Shown here: one piece after another, positions 17,494 to 28,000 of the stretch | How the letters are laid out: each line of letters starts with the position of its first letter | Numbering within the stretch: the stretch's first letter is position 1 | From: Sphingobacteriales bacterium | GTDB taxonomy: Bacteria > Bacteroidota > Bacteroidia > Chitinophagales > Chitinophagaceae | Reading direction: 5' to 3' | Length of the DNA stretch: 46,599 nt | Assembly (NCBI GenBank): GCA_027484425.1 | Contig: JAIXSZ010000062.1 | Span: 1-46,599 of the forward strand | Program-made: the position numbers and the translations under genes | The notes under the pieces: generated by a model | Database searches by the model: none | What the model was told of the DNA's origin: nothing | The model's input: the letters and a program-made list of their open reading frames with translations, nothing else

Positions 17494-18201
17494 TTATTTG
17501 CCTATCATTTTTACCAACGATCTTTTAGTGACTGGTAACAGTGTTTCTGAAAACGGTATGGTGATAGGGTATTCTACCTTAAAGACTGCGGGGTTGGGTA
17601 GTAATCTTACTTCCCTTATCAAGTCGATTTTTATTTGCTCAAAAGTATTGGCGTAGCTTTTGGTTTTTTGGTCAATGTAAGTCAGTTTAATGCCCCGATA
17701 TTTAGCTTGTTTGTGCTCAAAAAGGGTTATTACGTAACTGTATATTTTTACTGCTGTGTCGCGCATGTACTTGATGAAGAGATACCCTTCGTTTTTGTAA
17801 ATAGGCATAATGCCTACGGGCTCTATCTGTAATTGCTGTTCAACTATTTCGTATATTTCTTGGCCTTCGCGTACTGTTTCTTCTATTTCTGCTAGTGCGT
17901 ATTGAGTTATTTCTTCCAATTCGTGCATTAGCGTACTATCTGCGAGTATGCGCTCATATACTACTTCAAGTTTCGCTGTATCTATATGATCTATTTTTTT
18001 CGGGAATCGTTGTTGTAGAAGTTGTTTGTTACTCTTGAAAGTAATTAGGTTATTGTAGTGCGTTATAATATCTGCAAATTGTGGGTATAATTTGGTTTGA
18101 CGAAAGTCTTTCTTTACATCTTGCAAGTAAGCCAATAGTCTGTATTTCTGTAGTTCGAAATCTACGTAACCTTCTATAAACCAGTTTTCATTAAGTATCA
18201 T
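17494..18201 (-). CDS. Conserved hypothetical cytoplasmic protein
   Basis: 235 residues, no signal peptide or membrane span, rich in charged helices (NENWFIEGYVDFELQKYRLL, LEEITQYALAEIEETVREGQ). Its look and length match an uncharacterised protein found widely in Bacteroidota; no catalytic motif was recognised. It converges on the TlpA-like gene 16312-17475. Confidence 0.6.
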   Translation of the reverse strand: MILNENWFIEGYVDFELQKYRLLAYLQDVKKDFRQTKLYPQFADIITHYNNLITFKSNKQLLQQRFPKKIDHIDTAKLEVVYERILADSTLMHELEEITQYALAEIEETVREGQEIYEIVEQQLQIEPVGIMPIYKNEGYLFIKYMRDTAVKIYSYVITLFEHKQAKYRGIKLTYIDQKTKSYANTFEQIKIDLIREVRLLPNPAVFKVEYPITIPFSETLLPVTKRSLVKMIGK

Positions 18202-18410
18202 AAAGTAGAAGTTTTGATGACTAACTAGAGTACAACAAAATCAATGCCAGTATACGTGAACGAAAGTTGAAATGTTAAGGAGAGAACGTTCTAGTGTTCT
18301 AATGTCTTGTTTAGGATTCTCAACTACTGATCCGTCAATTTCTATCCCTGATATTTTTCTTTCTCCAACTGTTCAACTTGATCGTTCGAATTGAGAGCAA
18401 TTAAACTATA

Positions 18411-18444
18411 TAAACAAAAAAGCCTCACATATCTGTGAAGCTTT
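18411..18444 (-). terminator. Stem-loop with U-run, apparently the terminator of a lost tRNA gene
   Basis: AAAGC-C-TCACA / TGTGA-A-GCTTT (18419-18429 with 18434-18444), one internal mismatch, 4-nt loop; on the minus strand it is followed by a run of T (18421-18416). It sits directly after the tRNA 3' remnant, where a tRNA terminator would be. Confidence 0.55.
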
Positions 18445-18462
18445 GGTGCGGAGGGACAGGGA
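18444..18462 (-). pseudogene. 3' end fragment of tRNA-Ser, possible attachment site
   Basis: Read on the minus strand: T-stem 3' half CCCTG, acceptor 3' strand TCCCTCC and discriminator G, followed by CA. A G at position 73 is characteristic of tRNA-Ser. Upstream (rightwards) the T-loop does not continue normally; TTCGAAC occurs five bases further on and then the sequence diverges. There is no anticodon arm or acceptor 5' strand nearby, so this is a fragment, as left when an element integrates into the 3' end of a tRNA gene. Confidence 0.55.
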
Positions 18463-18722
18463 CAACTTTCGAACTTTTTTGTAGAGGATTTGAGGGCAGT
18501 TAATGACTTTTCGGAGCAAAAAATGTAAAGAATAACCATACCAATTCAGTCTTCAGTAAAAGTATAAAAAGATGCGCGCCAAACCGTCGTTTTAAAATAG
18601 CTTCTGAAATAGAAGCAATTTAAAAAAACACACTTTGGATGACCTCTTCGTTTTTCGATAGGTAAACGCCAGCTATCCAGACAGCAAATTATCGCAATCC
18701 CTCTAATGAAACAATCGTTATA

Positions 18723-18825
18723 TTCCCCAAAATGGGAGATTTTTTGGGATATTTTCTCAAAAAGAATAAAGCATAATGCGTAACTTATTGAAAATGAGTG
18801 CTTTGTTATTAGGCACGATTTTGGA
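18723..18825 (+). promoter_or_regulatory. Weak sigma54-like promoter and enhancer site upstream of 18981
   Basis: AGGCAC-GATTT-TGGA (18811-18825) keeps the GG-N10-GA spacing seen at 3426-3441. TTCCC-CAAAA-TGGGA (18723-18737) resembles TTCC(A/C)-N5-(T/G)GGAA at 8 of 10 arm positions and is centred about 107 bp upstream of the predicted +1 (18837), the same distance as the better sites in the two regulator loci. Each part alone is weak. Confidence 0.25.
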
Positions 18826-18980
18826 CTTTATTTAGTCAAATTCCTAAAACACCTCACAGTAACATTAAATAGTATGAGTATTCGTCAGGCCAAGAACCCA
18901 CCCAAAAACATCACCTATACTCGTAAAATTACTATAAAGATCTAAATACTTAACAAAAATAGACGATAAAATTACATCAA

Positions 18981-21900
18981 ATGAAAAAAGGACTATTAGT
19001 TTTTTTGAGTTGCCTAATGCAGGCTATGAGTTCCTTTGCAACAGGCGAACCTTCTACATATTTCAACATTTATGTGCCGCCAAGTAATGTAATGATGGGC
19101 AGAGATGTTTGCCTAATTGTTACTGCACTTTATGACAGTACTTACTTCACTATCACAGATGATGGTGCGGACGGGGATACAGACGACACCAAAACAGGTA
19201 TGCTTATGCAGGGACAGTCTTATGTGTTGTTCATCCGCAACAATGGTGTTAATGATGATGCGCCTCATTCTGGCGAGTCAGCAACAAAGAATGACGGCGA
19301 TTACTTCATTATTACCAGCAGCAAGTTACTATTCGCCTCGCAGGCCACCCTGTCCGACTGGCAACATGATTGGGTATCCTCCTTCAACAAATCTTCCAAA
19401 GGGCAAAAGTTCATTGTGTATTCGAACGCTACTTCCAGCTCTCCAAACGACATTAATGTCTTTGCATATGAAGACTCTACGGAGGTAATAATTAGAAAGA
19501 TATCTACCACACCATTAACCGGTCAGGGATATACCAGTGTATCCCTGACCAGCGACCAGATAATAGTACAGAAGTGGGTGAATGTGGGTCAGGACCTCAT
19601 TTATAGCGGCACAGAAGGCAGAAATGTGCTGGCATCAGGCTGCACGTATATGATAGAATCTACGAAGCCAGTTACTGTTCAATACGGAGCACTCTACCAG
19701 AATCAACGAGACGGCGGTGGATATGTGCCATCATCTAACGGCAGCTCTTCCGGTGAGCTCTTCTACTTCGGGGTACCTTACCAGACGGCTAATGAGCAGG
19801 AAATAAGGATGGTGTCCTGGGATGAAGACAATGAGATTCAACTGGATAGATATTTAGCAGGATCCTGGGTTAATGTGGCAACATTTAGCAATGTAGATAG
19901 TTTTAAGCCTGTGCAATGGATTGGTGCTACTGCCGGACAAACCTACGCTACCGTATTCCGGGTTACCTGTACACCAGGCAAACGGGTTTCTGTTTTTGAG
20001 GCTAATTGGTTAGAGACTGGGTCACCTGCCACCTCTGATATAGCAACAATGGCATCCTCAGGAAACGGCACGTCTTCGGGTAATGACTTTGTAATATACA
20101 TGCCGCCGCCCAGCACGCAGTCTAGTATGACCAATCCCTTTACCGGCACTAAGCACTCACAGAATACCCATGCTTATGTATATGCCAAAGACAGCACCGT
20201 AGTAACAATAAAGGATGTTTACACGAACGGCGCGGATCTTTCAAGGACTTATACCATCCCAGCAGGCCGTTATGCTGATGTAAACCTTAGCATGAACGAT
20301 TGGAAATCTATCTATAATGGTACGGGGACTACAGCAGGTGGGCCTGAACGCCCCTATCTGTATCTTCATGCTAGCAGTCCTGTGGCTGTAATGATTGCCA
20401 ACACCAATGACAACTGGATGATGTATTTTGGCAGCTCGCTGCCACAGAGCTTTACACAATCATCTCTAGGATCAACCACCAAGTCAAGCCCCGGAGATTC
20501 AGTATTTGTTGCCACTTCATTGAATATCACCGGCGGGAGCTCAGTAACTGGAGCAAGTGTGAAAACGACTGTCACAGAGGGTGCACTTCCCGTATCTTCT
20601 GTATTAGTAGATGCTACCGCTGGCACTACTCAGAATGGCACTATACTGGCCAATACAGGAAAGGGAACGGATATTACTTTCCCTTCCGTTACAACTCTGG
20701 ACTCAACACACGACTACACCTTACTAACCACTATCGTCATGACGGCTCTGGGTACAGATGAGCTCTCTATTATCGACAATGAAATCGTATCGGTAGAGAC
20801 CTACATTTCCGGCACTATCAACGGCACCTTTCAGCAATCATCAAGCACCGTTGGTATAGCTAATAAAGCTTCCAATACCGGTAACTATCACTTCTCCAAA
20901 ATTACCACTGGTACACTTGTAACAGATGCAACAGATTCATGGAATAGTTGCTGGACAGACATAAACGGCGACAACTATCCCGATCTGCTGGTATGTAGCT
21001 ACAGTGGCTCCCAGTCAAACAAATATTATCAAAACAATGGCAATGGCACTTTTAGCACTGTTAGCAAAGGTGACCTGACCGGCGCAAAAAGCGTATCAAC
21101 TCTGTCAGGTGTTTTTGCCGACCTTGACAATGATGGCATTAACGAGTGTATTACTAGCAACAACACAGACAAGGCCACATTCGTATTCAAAAAAGACGGT
21201 GCAGGCAACTATAACAAGATAAACGCCGGCGCGCTTACCACAGACAGAGGTTATGGACAGACAGTGAATGTAGTGGACTATGACAATGATGGCAAGCTCG
21301 ATGTGTTTATAGCCGAATACTTTCCTACCAATATGTGCCGCCTGTATCACAATGATGGTGGCAACCTGTTTAGCAGGATAAATACATCTGAGCTATCTAA
21401 GATTGGCAACTATACTATTGGCAGTACCTGGGCAGACTATGACAATGATGGAAGACCCGATCTGCTCGTACCAGTGGGCGGAACTGTGTCAAACCCATTT
21501 GCGAAAAACAATCTGCTTTTCCACAATGATGGCAATGGGCGTTTCACACAGATTACCTCTGGGGCGGTGGTCACCGATGCAGGCAATTCTACGGGTAGCA
21601 CATGGGGTGACTATGACAACGATGGCCACCTCGATCTTTTTGTCTCTAATGCATCCATGCAAAAGAACTGTCTTTACCACAACAATGGTAATGGCACTTT
21701 CTCAAAAATAGACACCGGAGCTATTGTGAATGACCTGGGCAACTGGCATGGTTGTAGCTGGGTAGACTATGATAATGATGGCTGGCTGGATATCTATGTG
21801 GTAACCAACGACTCACTGAGAGGGAACAAATTATACCACAACGAAAAAAACGGTTATTTCAGGAATGCTGGGCAGGAAGTGCTCTGCGCTATCACCCCTG

Positions 21901-23645
21901 GTACCATGGGTACATCCTGGGGCGACTTTGACCGCGATGGCTACCAAGACCTTTATGTAGCTACCACGGGCGACCGCGCAAATTTACTCTACCATAACAA
22001 TGGCGGTGCTAACCGTTGGATAAATATAACCCTTGCGGGTTCCGCTTCTAACCGAAATGCCATAGGCGCAAGGGTATCCATAAAATGTACCATCTCTGGA
22101 ACAGCCGTTTGGCAAACAAGAGAAATTACATCTACTTCCGGTATTGGCTCTCAGAATGCTGTGGCGGCAGCCTTTGGACTGGGGAACGCTACTGTGGTCG
22201 ATTCTATTACTGTAAGATGGCCTTCCGGCACGCTACAGCACATTACAGGGCAGGGGAGCAATCAATTTCTGCTCATTTCGGAACCTAGCACCGGCACCAT
22301 ATCTGGCAAGGTGTTTCTGGATGGAAACAGCAACTGCAATCATGATGTGGGCGAACTGGGCATTGGGAATATATTGCTGAGAGTGAACCCAGGTAATGTG
22401 CTTGTAAATACCGACATCGGAGGCAACTACACAATAAAGCTACCCGTGGGCACTTACACGGTTACCAGAGCATCATCAGCATGGTGGGCGTCCTATTGCG
22501 GCGAATCGCGTACTGCTACTATTGTAGCTGTTAACACGGTCTACTCTGGCAATGACATAGGTGTTTATGCTACAATAGCCGGTGCCGATATGAGCGTCAA
22601 TACCGGAGCTACCGCATTCAGGAGGGGATTCGAGAACGATATGGTTATTACCTATGCCAACAAAGGCGGGGCAACAGCAACGGGTAATACAGTAGCGCTT
22701 ACCTTTCCGGCTGGCATAACGCCTACAGCGGCACTGCCGTCATGGACTTCGGTTGCAGGCAGTAAATATACGTGGAGTATTGACGACCTGGCGCCCGGAG
22801 GCACCGGAGCCATCAGGATAGCGCAAACCATTCCACTATCCTATGCCATTGGCGATGTAATTACCTACACTTCTGAGGTCAGCACTGCCACAACGGACGG
22901 AAATTCGGAAAATGATTTTCATACATACTCTATGAATATTGTGGGTGCTATAGACCCTAATGAACTCCTCGTAAGTCCTGCTGGAGAGGGTGTACAGGGA
23001 TACATACCAGACTCTCAGATGCTTCATTATACAGTGCAGTTCGAGAATGTTGGCAGCTACGAAGCAGAAAATGTAACGATAGCAGACTCGCTGCCTGAAT
23101 ATCTAGATCTTAGCTCTTTTCGGATGGAACAAAGCAGCCATACATGCCATTTTCAGCTTAACGGTCGCTCACTTCAGGTGTTCTTCGACCATATCAAATT
23201 GCCATTCAGCAAGTTTGATTCTGTTCTCTCAAATGGTTTTGTGACTTTCAGCCTCAAGCCTCAGAATGGCATTATGCCTGGTGCAGGCATACCTAATAAG
23301 GCAAATATCATATTTGACTTTGAAGAGCCATTGGCGACCGGAGATGTACTCAATACCATTTATCCGCAAAGCATGGTAAACAAAAAAAATAAATTGTTTG
23401 TTTACCCCAATCCGACCGCCAACGAGTGTACTGTTGCAGCCACTGATTATATAAGCGGGATAGAACTTAATCGGTTGCAGGTGTTCAGTATGACAGGGGC
23501 ACTCCTTATGGATTCTCCTGTAAGCGGCACAAAGGTGCGCTTGAACACGGCACTACTTGCAAAGAGTACCTCCTACATGGTGAGGGCATATGATGCGGCT
23601 GGCAATCAGTATGCCGCGGTAGTGTCTGTGATGGAAAGAAAGTAA
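18981..23645 (+). CDS. Large T9SS-exported FG-GAP/ASPIC surface protein
   Basis: 1554 residues. Signal peptide (about 1-20, ending SSFATG); an N-terminal region (about 25-500) with repeated beta elements such as FNIYVPPSN, GQKFIVYSN and SPVAVMIAN resembling IgGFc-binding-protein-like domains; FG-GAP/VCBS-type repeats (about 636-1005) with calcium-loop motifs DYDNDGKLD, DYDNDGRPD, DYDNDGHLD, DYDNDGWLD and DFDRDGYQD; a UnbV/ASPIC domain (about 1010-1095, GARVSIKC, SITVRWPSG); an SdrD-B-like domain (ISGKVFLDGNSNCNHD); a DUF11-like and a DUF7619-like domain (DPNELLVSPAG, PNKANIIFDFEEP); and a C-terminal T9SS type A sorting domain (VYPNPT, about 1474-1554). It should be secreted and probably surface-attached; beta-propeller and Ig-like build suggest adhesion or ligand binding. 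It is flanked by gaps and followed by a terminator, so monocistronic. Confidence 0.88.
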   Translation: MKKGLLVFLSCLMQAMSSFATGEPSTYFNIYVPPSNVMMGRDVCLIVTALYDSTYFTITDDGADGDTDDTKTGMLMQGQSYVLFIRNNGVNDDAPHSGESATKNDGDYFIITSSKLLFASQATLSDWQHDWVSSFNKSSKGQKFIVYSNATSSSPNDINVFAYEDSTEVIIRKISTTPLTGQGYTSVSLTSDQIIVQKWVNVGQDLIYSGTEGRNVLASGCTYMIESTKPVTVQYGALYQNQRDGGGYVPSSNGSSSGELFYFGVPYQTANEQEIRMVSWDEDNEIQLDRYLAGSWVNVATFSNVDSFKPVQWIGATAGQTYATVFRVTCTPGKRVSVFEANWLETGSPATSDIATMASSGNGTSSGNDFVIYMPPPSTQSSMTNPFTGTKHSQNTHAYVYAKDSTVVTIKDVYTNGADLSRTYTIPAGRYADVNLSMNDWKSIYNGTGTTAGGPERPYLYLHASSPVAVMIANTNDNWMMYFGSSLPQSFTQSSLGSTTKSSPGDSVFVATSLNITGGSSVTGASVKTTVTEGALPVSSVLVDATAGTTQNGTILANTGKGTDITFPSVTTLDSTHDYTLLTTIVMTALGTDELSIIDNEIVSVETYISGTINGTFQQSSSTVGIANKASNTGNYHFSKITTGTLVTDATDSWNSCWTDINGDNYPDLLVCSYSGSQSNKYYQNNGNGTFSTVSKGDLTGAKSVSTLSGVFADLDNDGINECITSNNTDKATFVFKKDGAGNYNKINAGALTTDRGYGQTVNVVDYDNDGKLDVFIAEYFPTNMCRLYHNDGGNLFSRINTSELSKIGNYTIGSTWADYDNDGRPDLLVPVGGTVSNPFAKNNLLFHNDGNGRFTQITSGAVVTDAGNSTGSTWGDYDNDGHLDLFVSNASMQKNCLYHNNGNGTFSKIDTGAIVNDLGNWHGCSWVDYDNDGWLDIYVVTNDSLRGNKLYHNEKNGYFRNAGQEVLCAITPGTMGTSWGDFDRDGYQDLYVATTGDRANLLYHNNGGANRWINITLAGSASNRNAIGARVSIKCTISGTAVWQTREITSTSGIGSQNAVAAAFGLGNATVVDSITVRWPSGTLQHITGQGSNQFLLISEPSTGTISGKVFLDGNSNCNHDVGELGIGNILLRVNPGNVLVNTDIGGNYTIKLPVGTYTVTRASSAWWASYCGESRTATIVAVNTVYSGNDIGVYATIAGADMSVNTGATAFRRGFENDMVITYANKGGATATGNTVALTFPAGITPTAALPSWTSVAGSKYTWSIDDLAPGGTGAIRIAQTIPLSYAIGDVITYTSEVSTATTDGNSENDFHTYSMNIVGAIDPNELLVSPAGEGVQGYIPDSQMLHYTVQFENVGSYEAENVTIADSLPEYLDLSSFRMEQSSHTCHFQLNGRSLQVFFDHIKLPFSKFDSVLSNGFVTFSLKPQNGIMPGAGIPNKANIIFDFEEPLATGDVLNTIYPQSMVNKKNKLFVYPNPTANECTVAATDYISGIELNRLQVFSMTGALLMDSPVSGTKVRLNTALLAKSTSYMVRAYDAAGNQYAAVVSVMERK

Positions 23646-23676
23646 GTTGTCGCTATTATACCCCTTGCAAACGAAG

Positions 23677-23712
23677 CAGCAGGTCAAGTTTTCCGGTCCT
23701 GCTGTTTTTTTT
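23677..23712 (+). terminator. Rho-independent terminator after the FG-GAP protein gene
   Basis: Stem CAGCAGG / CCTGCTG (23677-23683 with 23698-23704), 14-nt loop, followed by eight T (23705-23712). Lies 32 bp after the stop codon at 23645. Confidence 0.85.
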
Positions 23713-25035
23713 GTAAAAATGTGTAACTTTCAGTAACTGATATGGTTGATAGATACCAGCACTCCCGTATGAATTGGATAGGAAACAAAACTTCCAATTC
23801 AATCTCCGATATTACTATTGTATCATGGAAAATGACTAAAGTAAAGCTATCGCCTTTGGTCGGCATCGATGCCCATACTTGTTTTCGGACTTCTTAGCTT
23901 ATTTTTTTACATTTGTTCCATGCCAGTCAATTACAAATTTCTCTTGGCGCTCTTGTCAATCTTGTGGTAATCAATCGTAGAGTCTTGCAGGGCGCTTACT
24001 TCTAAATAAACTGCGTCAGCATTATTTATATTTTGATAAAAGATAGCATTTTTGAATCCGCGATGTAACTTATTACCGGACGTTTTCCCGAATGTATCGC
24101 GTGGTGCTTTTACGCAGCTAAGACCGATACTTATTTTATTGCTGCCCTTTAGCATCCTCATCTACGGCTCTGGGGTCACCAGTTATTTACTCGCTGGGTA
24201 TGGACATCTGACCACCTGCACATTTCATTTCTGTTATAGAGACAGGAACGATAGCCGGTTGTTTTACAACGGCTTCGTTAACACGACTCTTTGCCTCAGA
24301 ACTTACTCAATTCACAACACAGTATACCACGGGTACACCTGCTGTAGCAGCTATTAGCCCAGCATGTTTTGTGTCTTTCTTACGATTTATGACCTCTTGC
24401 CCAATATACCTGCCTTTCGTCCGTCATATAGCCCAGCACTTGCCCTATAGACAATGTAGACTGAAGCTGCGCCCAGTAAAACGGCAATATAAAACCCGGT
24501 AGGGGGGTATCCGTCAATTAGGTGAGGTTCCAAATATGGGCCATGGCATTGTTGCTATGGGTGAGCCATGCATATTACAATCTGCGAAAGAACCTACTAT
24601 ATTTTCTGACTAGCCACCTTTTCAGCCACCTATGTCTAAACCGCATTATACAACTCTAATTGAGAATGCCAAAGTGTAAATATTAACACTATATATAAAG
24701 ATTAACTGTTCCGAATTTGTGAAGTGGCAATCTCTATCATCTACTCTACATGTCATTACTTTCTACTTCAGAAATGGCTCCTCTAAAAGGGCTCTTTTAT
24801 AGGATTTCGAACTATAGGGCCTTTATATATTTCAATGCGAATACTTCCCATTTAAAGCGTTGAATCTATTTAAATCTACAAACACAGATGAGCCCCAGCC
24901 AAGCCTATTAACATGAATTAATTACTAGTATAGCGCAATACTGATGAAAACTACTTTTTGAACCAACATATTGCTACAAATTTTTTTGAAGGGCAAAAAT
25001 AAATATACAGCCTCAGCATTACAGGAATATTCAAA
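23713..25035 (-). pseudogene. About 1.3 kb without an intact gene; decayed coding sequence suspected
   Basis: No complete gene was found. On the minus strand between about 24520 and 23940, adjacent reading frames give protein-like pieces separated by stops and frame changes: a hydrophobic piece (FYIAVLLGAASVYIVYR), a second (HAGLIAATAGVPVVYCVV), then SRVNEAVVKQPAIVPVSI, then GLSCVKAPRDTFGKTSGNKL. This looks like one or two small genes broken by frameshifts, but no family could be named. From about 24600 to 25035 nothing was recognised. Confidence 0.25.
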
Positions 25036-28000
25036 TTATTTGACGGAAGCAACTAAATCACTCAAGTTCTTACCTTCCAGTATCTGCTTGAAAGATGTAA
25101 CGACACTATTCAAAGTAGCACAAATACTCGTCGCTATTTCCGTTGCCTGTTCCTCATCCAATAATTCTTCATTGAATCTTTCTAATTTCACCAGACTAGC
25201 CGCGAGTATGTTAACTCCATAACTAAGCACCGAAGGTCTTATTCTGTGAGCTATTGCACCCAGTGTTTCTAAGTCCTTTTGCCTGGTAGCTTCTTCCAGT
25301 TCTTTAACTGCGTTCGGAATTTCTATGATAAACATCTCCAACATAACCGTTATAAATTGTTCGTCTCCTCGGCTGGTAGATATCAATTTTGAAAGATCGA
25401 ACAATTCGGTGGATACACTTTCTGATTCGTGCTGAGTAAATAAAGTATTTGCCGTAAATGCTCCCAACCACTGCGCAATTTGATATATGAATTTATCTTC
25501 GTCAAATGGTTTGGAAATGAAGTCATTCATCCCTACTGCCAGACAACGCTCTTCCTCGCTTTTGTATGCATTTGCGGTCATTGCTATTATTGGGGTAGTT
25601 TTATCTAAATTTCCCCGTATATACTTTGTAGCTTCTATTCCATCCTTAACCGGCATTTGAATATCCATGAGTATCAAATCAAATTTCTGGCTTTTTAGCA
25701 TTTCAATCGCTTTTGCGCCATCTTCTGCTTCGGTAATACTTGCGCCATATTGTGTTAAAATTGTGCTAGCAAGCACCCTGTTCATATAGTTGTCTTCAAC
25801 CAGTAGTATCTGCTTTCCGTGTAAAATTGCTGTATCTGGTTTTTGGTTCCATGCGCTTGGGAGGTCCTCCTTACTGCCTATTGGAAATGATATCCTGAAT
25901 GATATATGGGTTCCCACATTTTTCACACTACGGATTTCGATTGCGCCCCCCATCAGTTCTATCAGCTGCTTGCTAATACTCATTCCGAGACCAGTTCCAC
26001 CAAATTTCCTGGTAACGCCTTCATCTTCCTGTGTAAATTTGTCGAAAATATGTGATAAAAATTCTTCACTCATACCTATGCCAGTATCTTCTACTTCAAA
26101 TAGTATCGACTGATTTTTAATGCTCCTTTTCTCCACCGAACACCTGACTGTAATTTCTCCCCTGTCAGTAAATTTTATGGAATTCCCCATTAGATTTATA
26201 AGAATCTGATTTATCCGGTACGGGTCGCCAATCAGTACTGGCTCTATTTCTTCACTACAGTCGTATTTAATGATCAGGTTCTTTTCCTCACATTTGTGCT
26301 TCAGTATGTGAACGGCGTTTTCGGTGATCTTGCCTAAACTGAACCCAATATGCTCCAGTGTCACTTTGCCCGCCTCGATCTTTGAAAAATCAAGAAGGTC
26401 GTTTATTATTACAAGTAAATTGCCCGAAGCATTTTCAATAATATCCAGATAGTATTTCTGCTGTGCGGCCAATCCGGTTTTTCCCAAAAGCCTACCGATG
26501 CCAATAATTGCATTCATTGGTGTGCGTATCTCATGGCTCATATTGGCAAGGAATATCTCTTTAGAATAGGCAGATAGTTCGGCTTCATTCTTGGCCTTCC
26601 TAAGCTCAATCTCCATTGTTTTCTGAGGGGTAATGTCAAGATATATTCCGAGCGAACCCACGTTGTTTCCGTCGATATCGATTTTGGGGGCACCGCTCAC
26701 CAACCACCATTTCATTTCACCTTGTTTGTTCTTCACAAGGATCTCATGTGCGTCCGATTTTCCCTGCACTCTTCGTATAATAGCTTCAGTTGCCTGATCA
26801 ATGTTCTCATTGGTAAAAAATAGCTCGTTGATCTTTTTGCCAGTTAACTCTTCGGACAGATACCCGCTCATTTCTATGAAGCTATTATTGGCGTATAGAA
26901 CTGTGTTATCTGCTGACAGTTCTACCATTCCCAAATTCATATTTTCAATGATTCCCCTGTATTTTTCCTCACTTTTCTTCAATGCCACTTCCGCATTGAT
27001 TCTTGCGGTTATGTCCTGAGCAAATCCGATTACGTATGGCTGTTCACTATTGCTCGGAACGAGAAAATTCTGATAGAGTAGGTATACGTCATGGCCATAC
27101 TTGTCTGTGGCTACCATTATACCTTCAGCCTTTCCTTGTTTTCTTATCGACTCAAGATAATATTCATCGAATTCTGCCCTCCTGCTCTCAGGTAGCAACG
27201 CATGGATTGGACTACCGATCAGTTGGTCTGTGGCAAAGCCAAGTGTCTTCACGACGGCCTTGTTTACCTCAATTATTTTACCATTAAGGCTATGGGTGCA
27301 TATTAATGCCTGACTATTGTCGAAAATACTTCGGTAACGCTCTTCACTTTTTCTTACCTGTTCTTCAATTTTCCGTCTCTCGGTCATGTTCACGCCATAA
27401 CCAATCATTATCTCTAGATCGCCACGGTCATCAAATACCGGGAACATCTTTCTCAGGTGATATTGATAATTTCCATCAGGATCAAGAAGTTGTTCCTCCC
27501 ATTCAAGTTGTTCTTTGGACGCGACAACGTTGTTGAAAATTCTTCGCCGTTCCTTGGCTATTGCCTGGTCTTTGTTTCGGTACTCACAGTATTCCTCATC
27601 GTCCTTTCCAATCATCCATTTCCTCAGTTCCGGGTTTTTGATAGCTAACGGATTCACAAAAAGGTATCTATGCTTGCTATCAAAAACAACAATATCAGCA
27701 GGTATGCGGTTTAATATCTGTTCATAAAACTGCTTCTGGTCAGTAAGTTGGCTTTCATGCAATTTGCTGTCGGTGATATCTACATATTTCCACACATACC
27801 CTTTATTTTTCCCATTGATAGTCACCGGATTGAAATCTCTGGTAAAAACCCTACCGTCTTTCAATTCAACAATCTCATTATATGTAGCTTCTTTCGATTC
27901 AATCAGTCGCCCGACAGAGTCGCTATATTGATCCGAATCTTTGAACGTACTTTTGATTATTTTTGTTATCTCTACGCGGTTTTCACCAACATATTTATCT

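Larger units (their letters stand above)
18202..18980. other. 779-bp gap holding a tRNA-Ser remnant and possible regulatory sites
   Basis: No protein gene was supported. It contains a terminator-like stem-loop (18411-18444, minus), a 3' fragment of a tRNA (18444-18462), and a weak enhancer/-24 pair (18723-18825) upstream of 18981. Base composition changes across this gap: genes to the left are AT-rich and C-poor, genes to the right have more C and G. Confidence 0.6.

Noticed and set aside
18342-18539. 65-codon minus-strand frame (contains CPCPSAPKLHRY)
   Set aside because: It is a translation across the tRNA-Ser remnant and its terminator; no protein-like features.
23931-24161. 76-codon minus-strand frame as an intact gene
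   Set aside because: No recognisable family, and adjacent frames look like fragments of the same decayed sequence; treated as part of the degenerate stretch instead.
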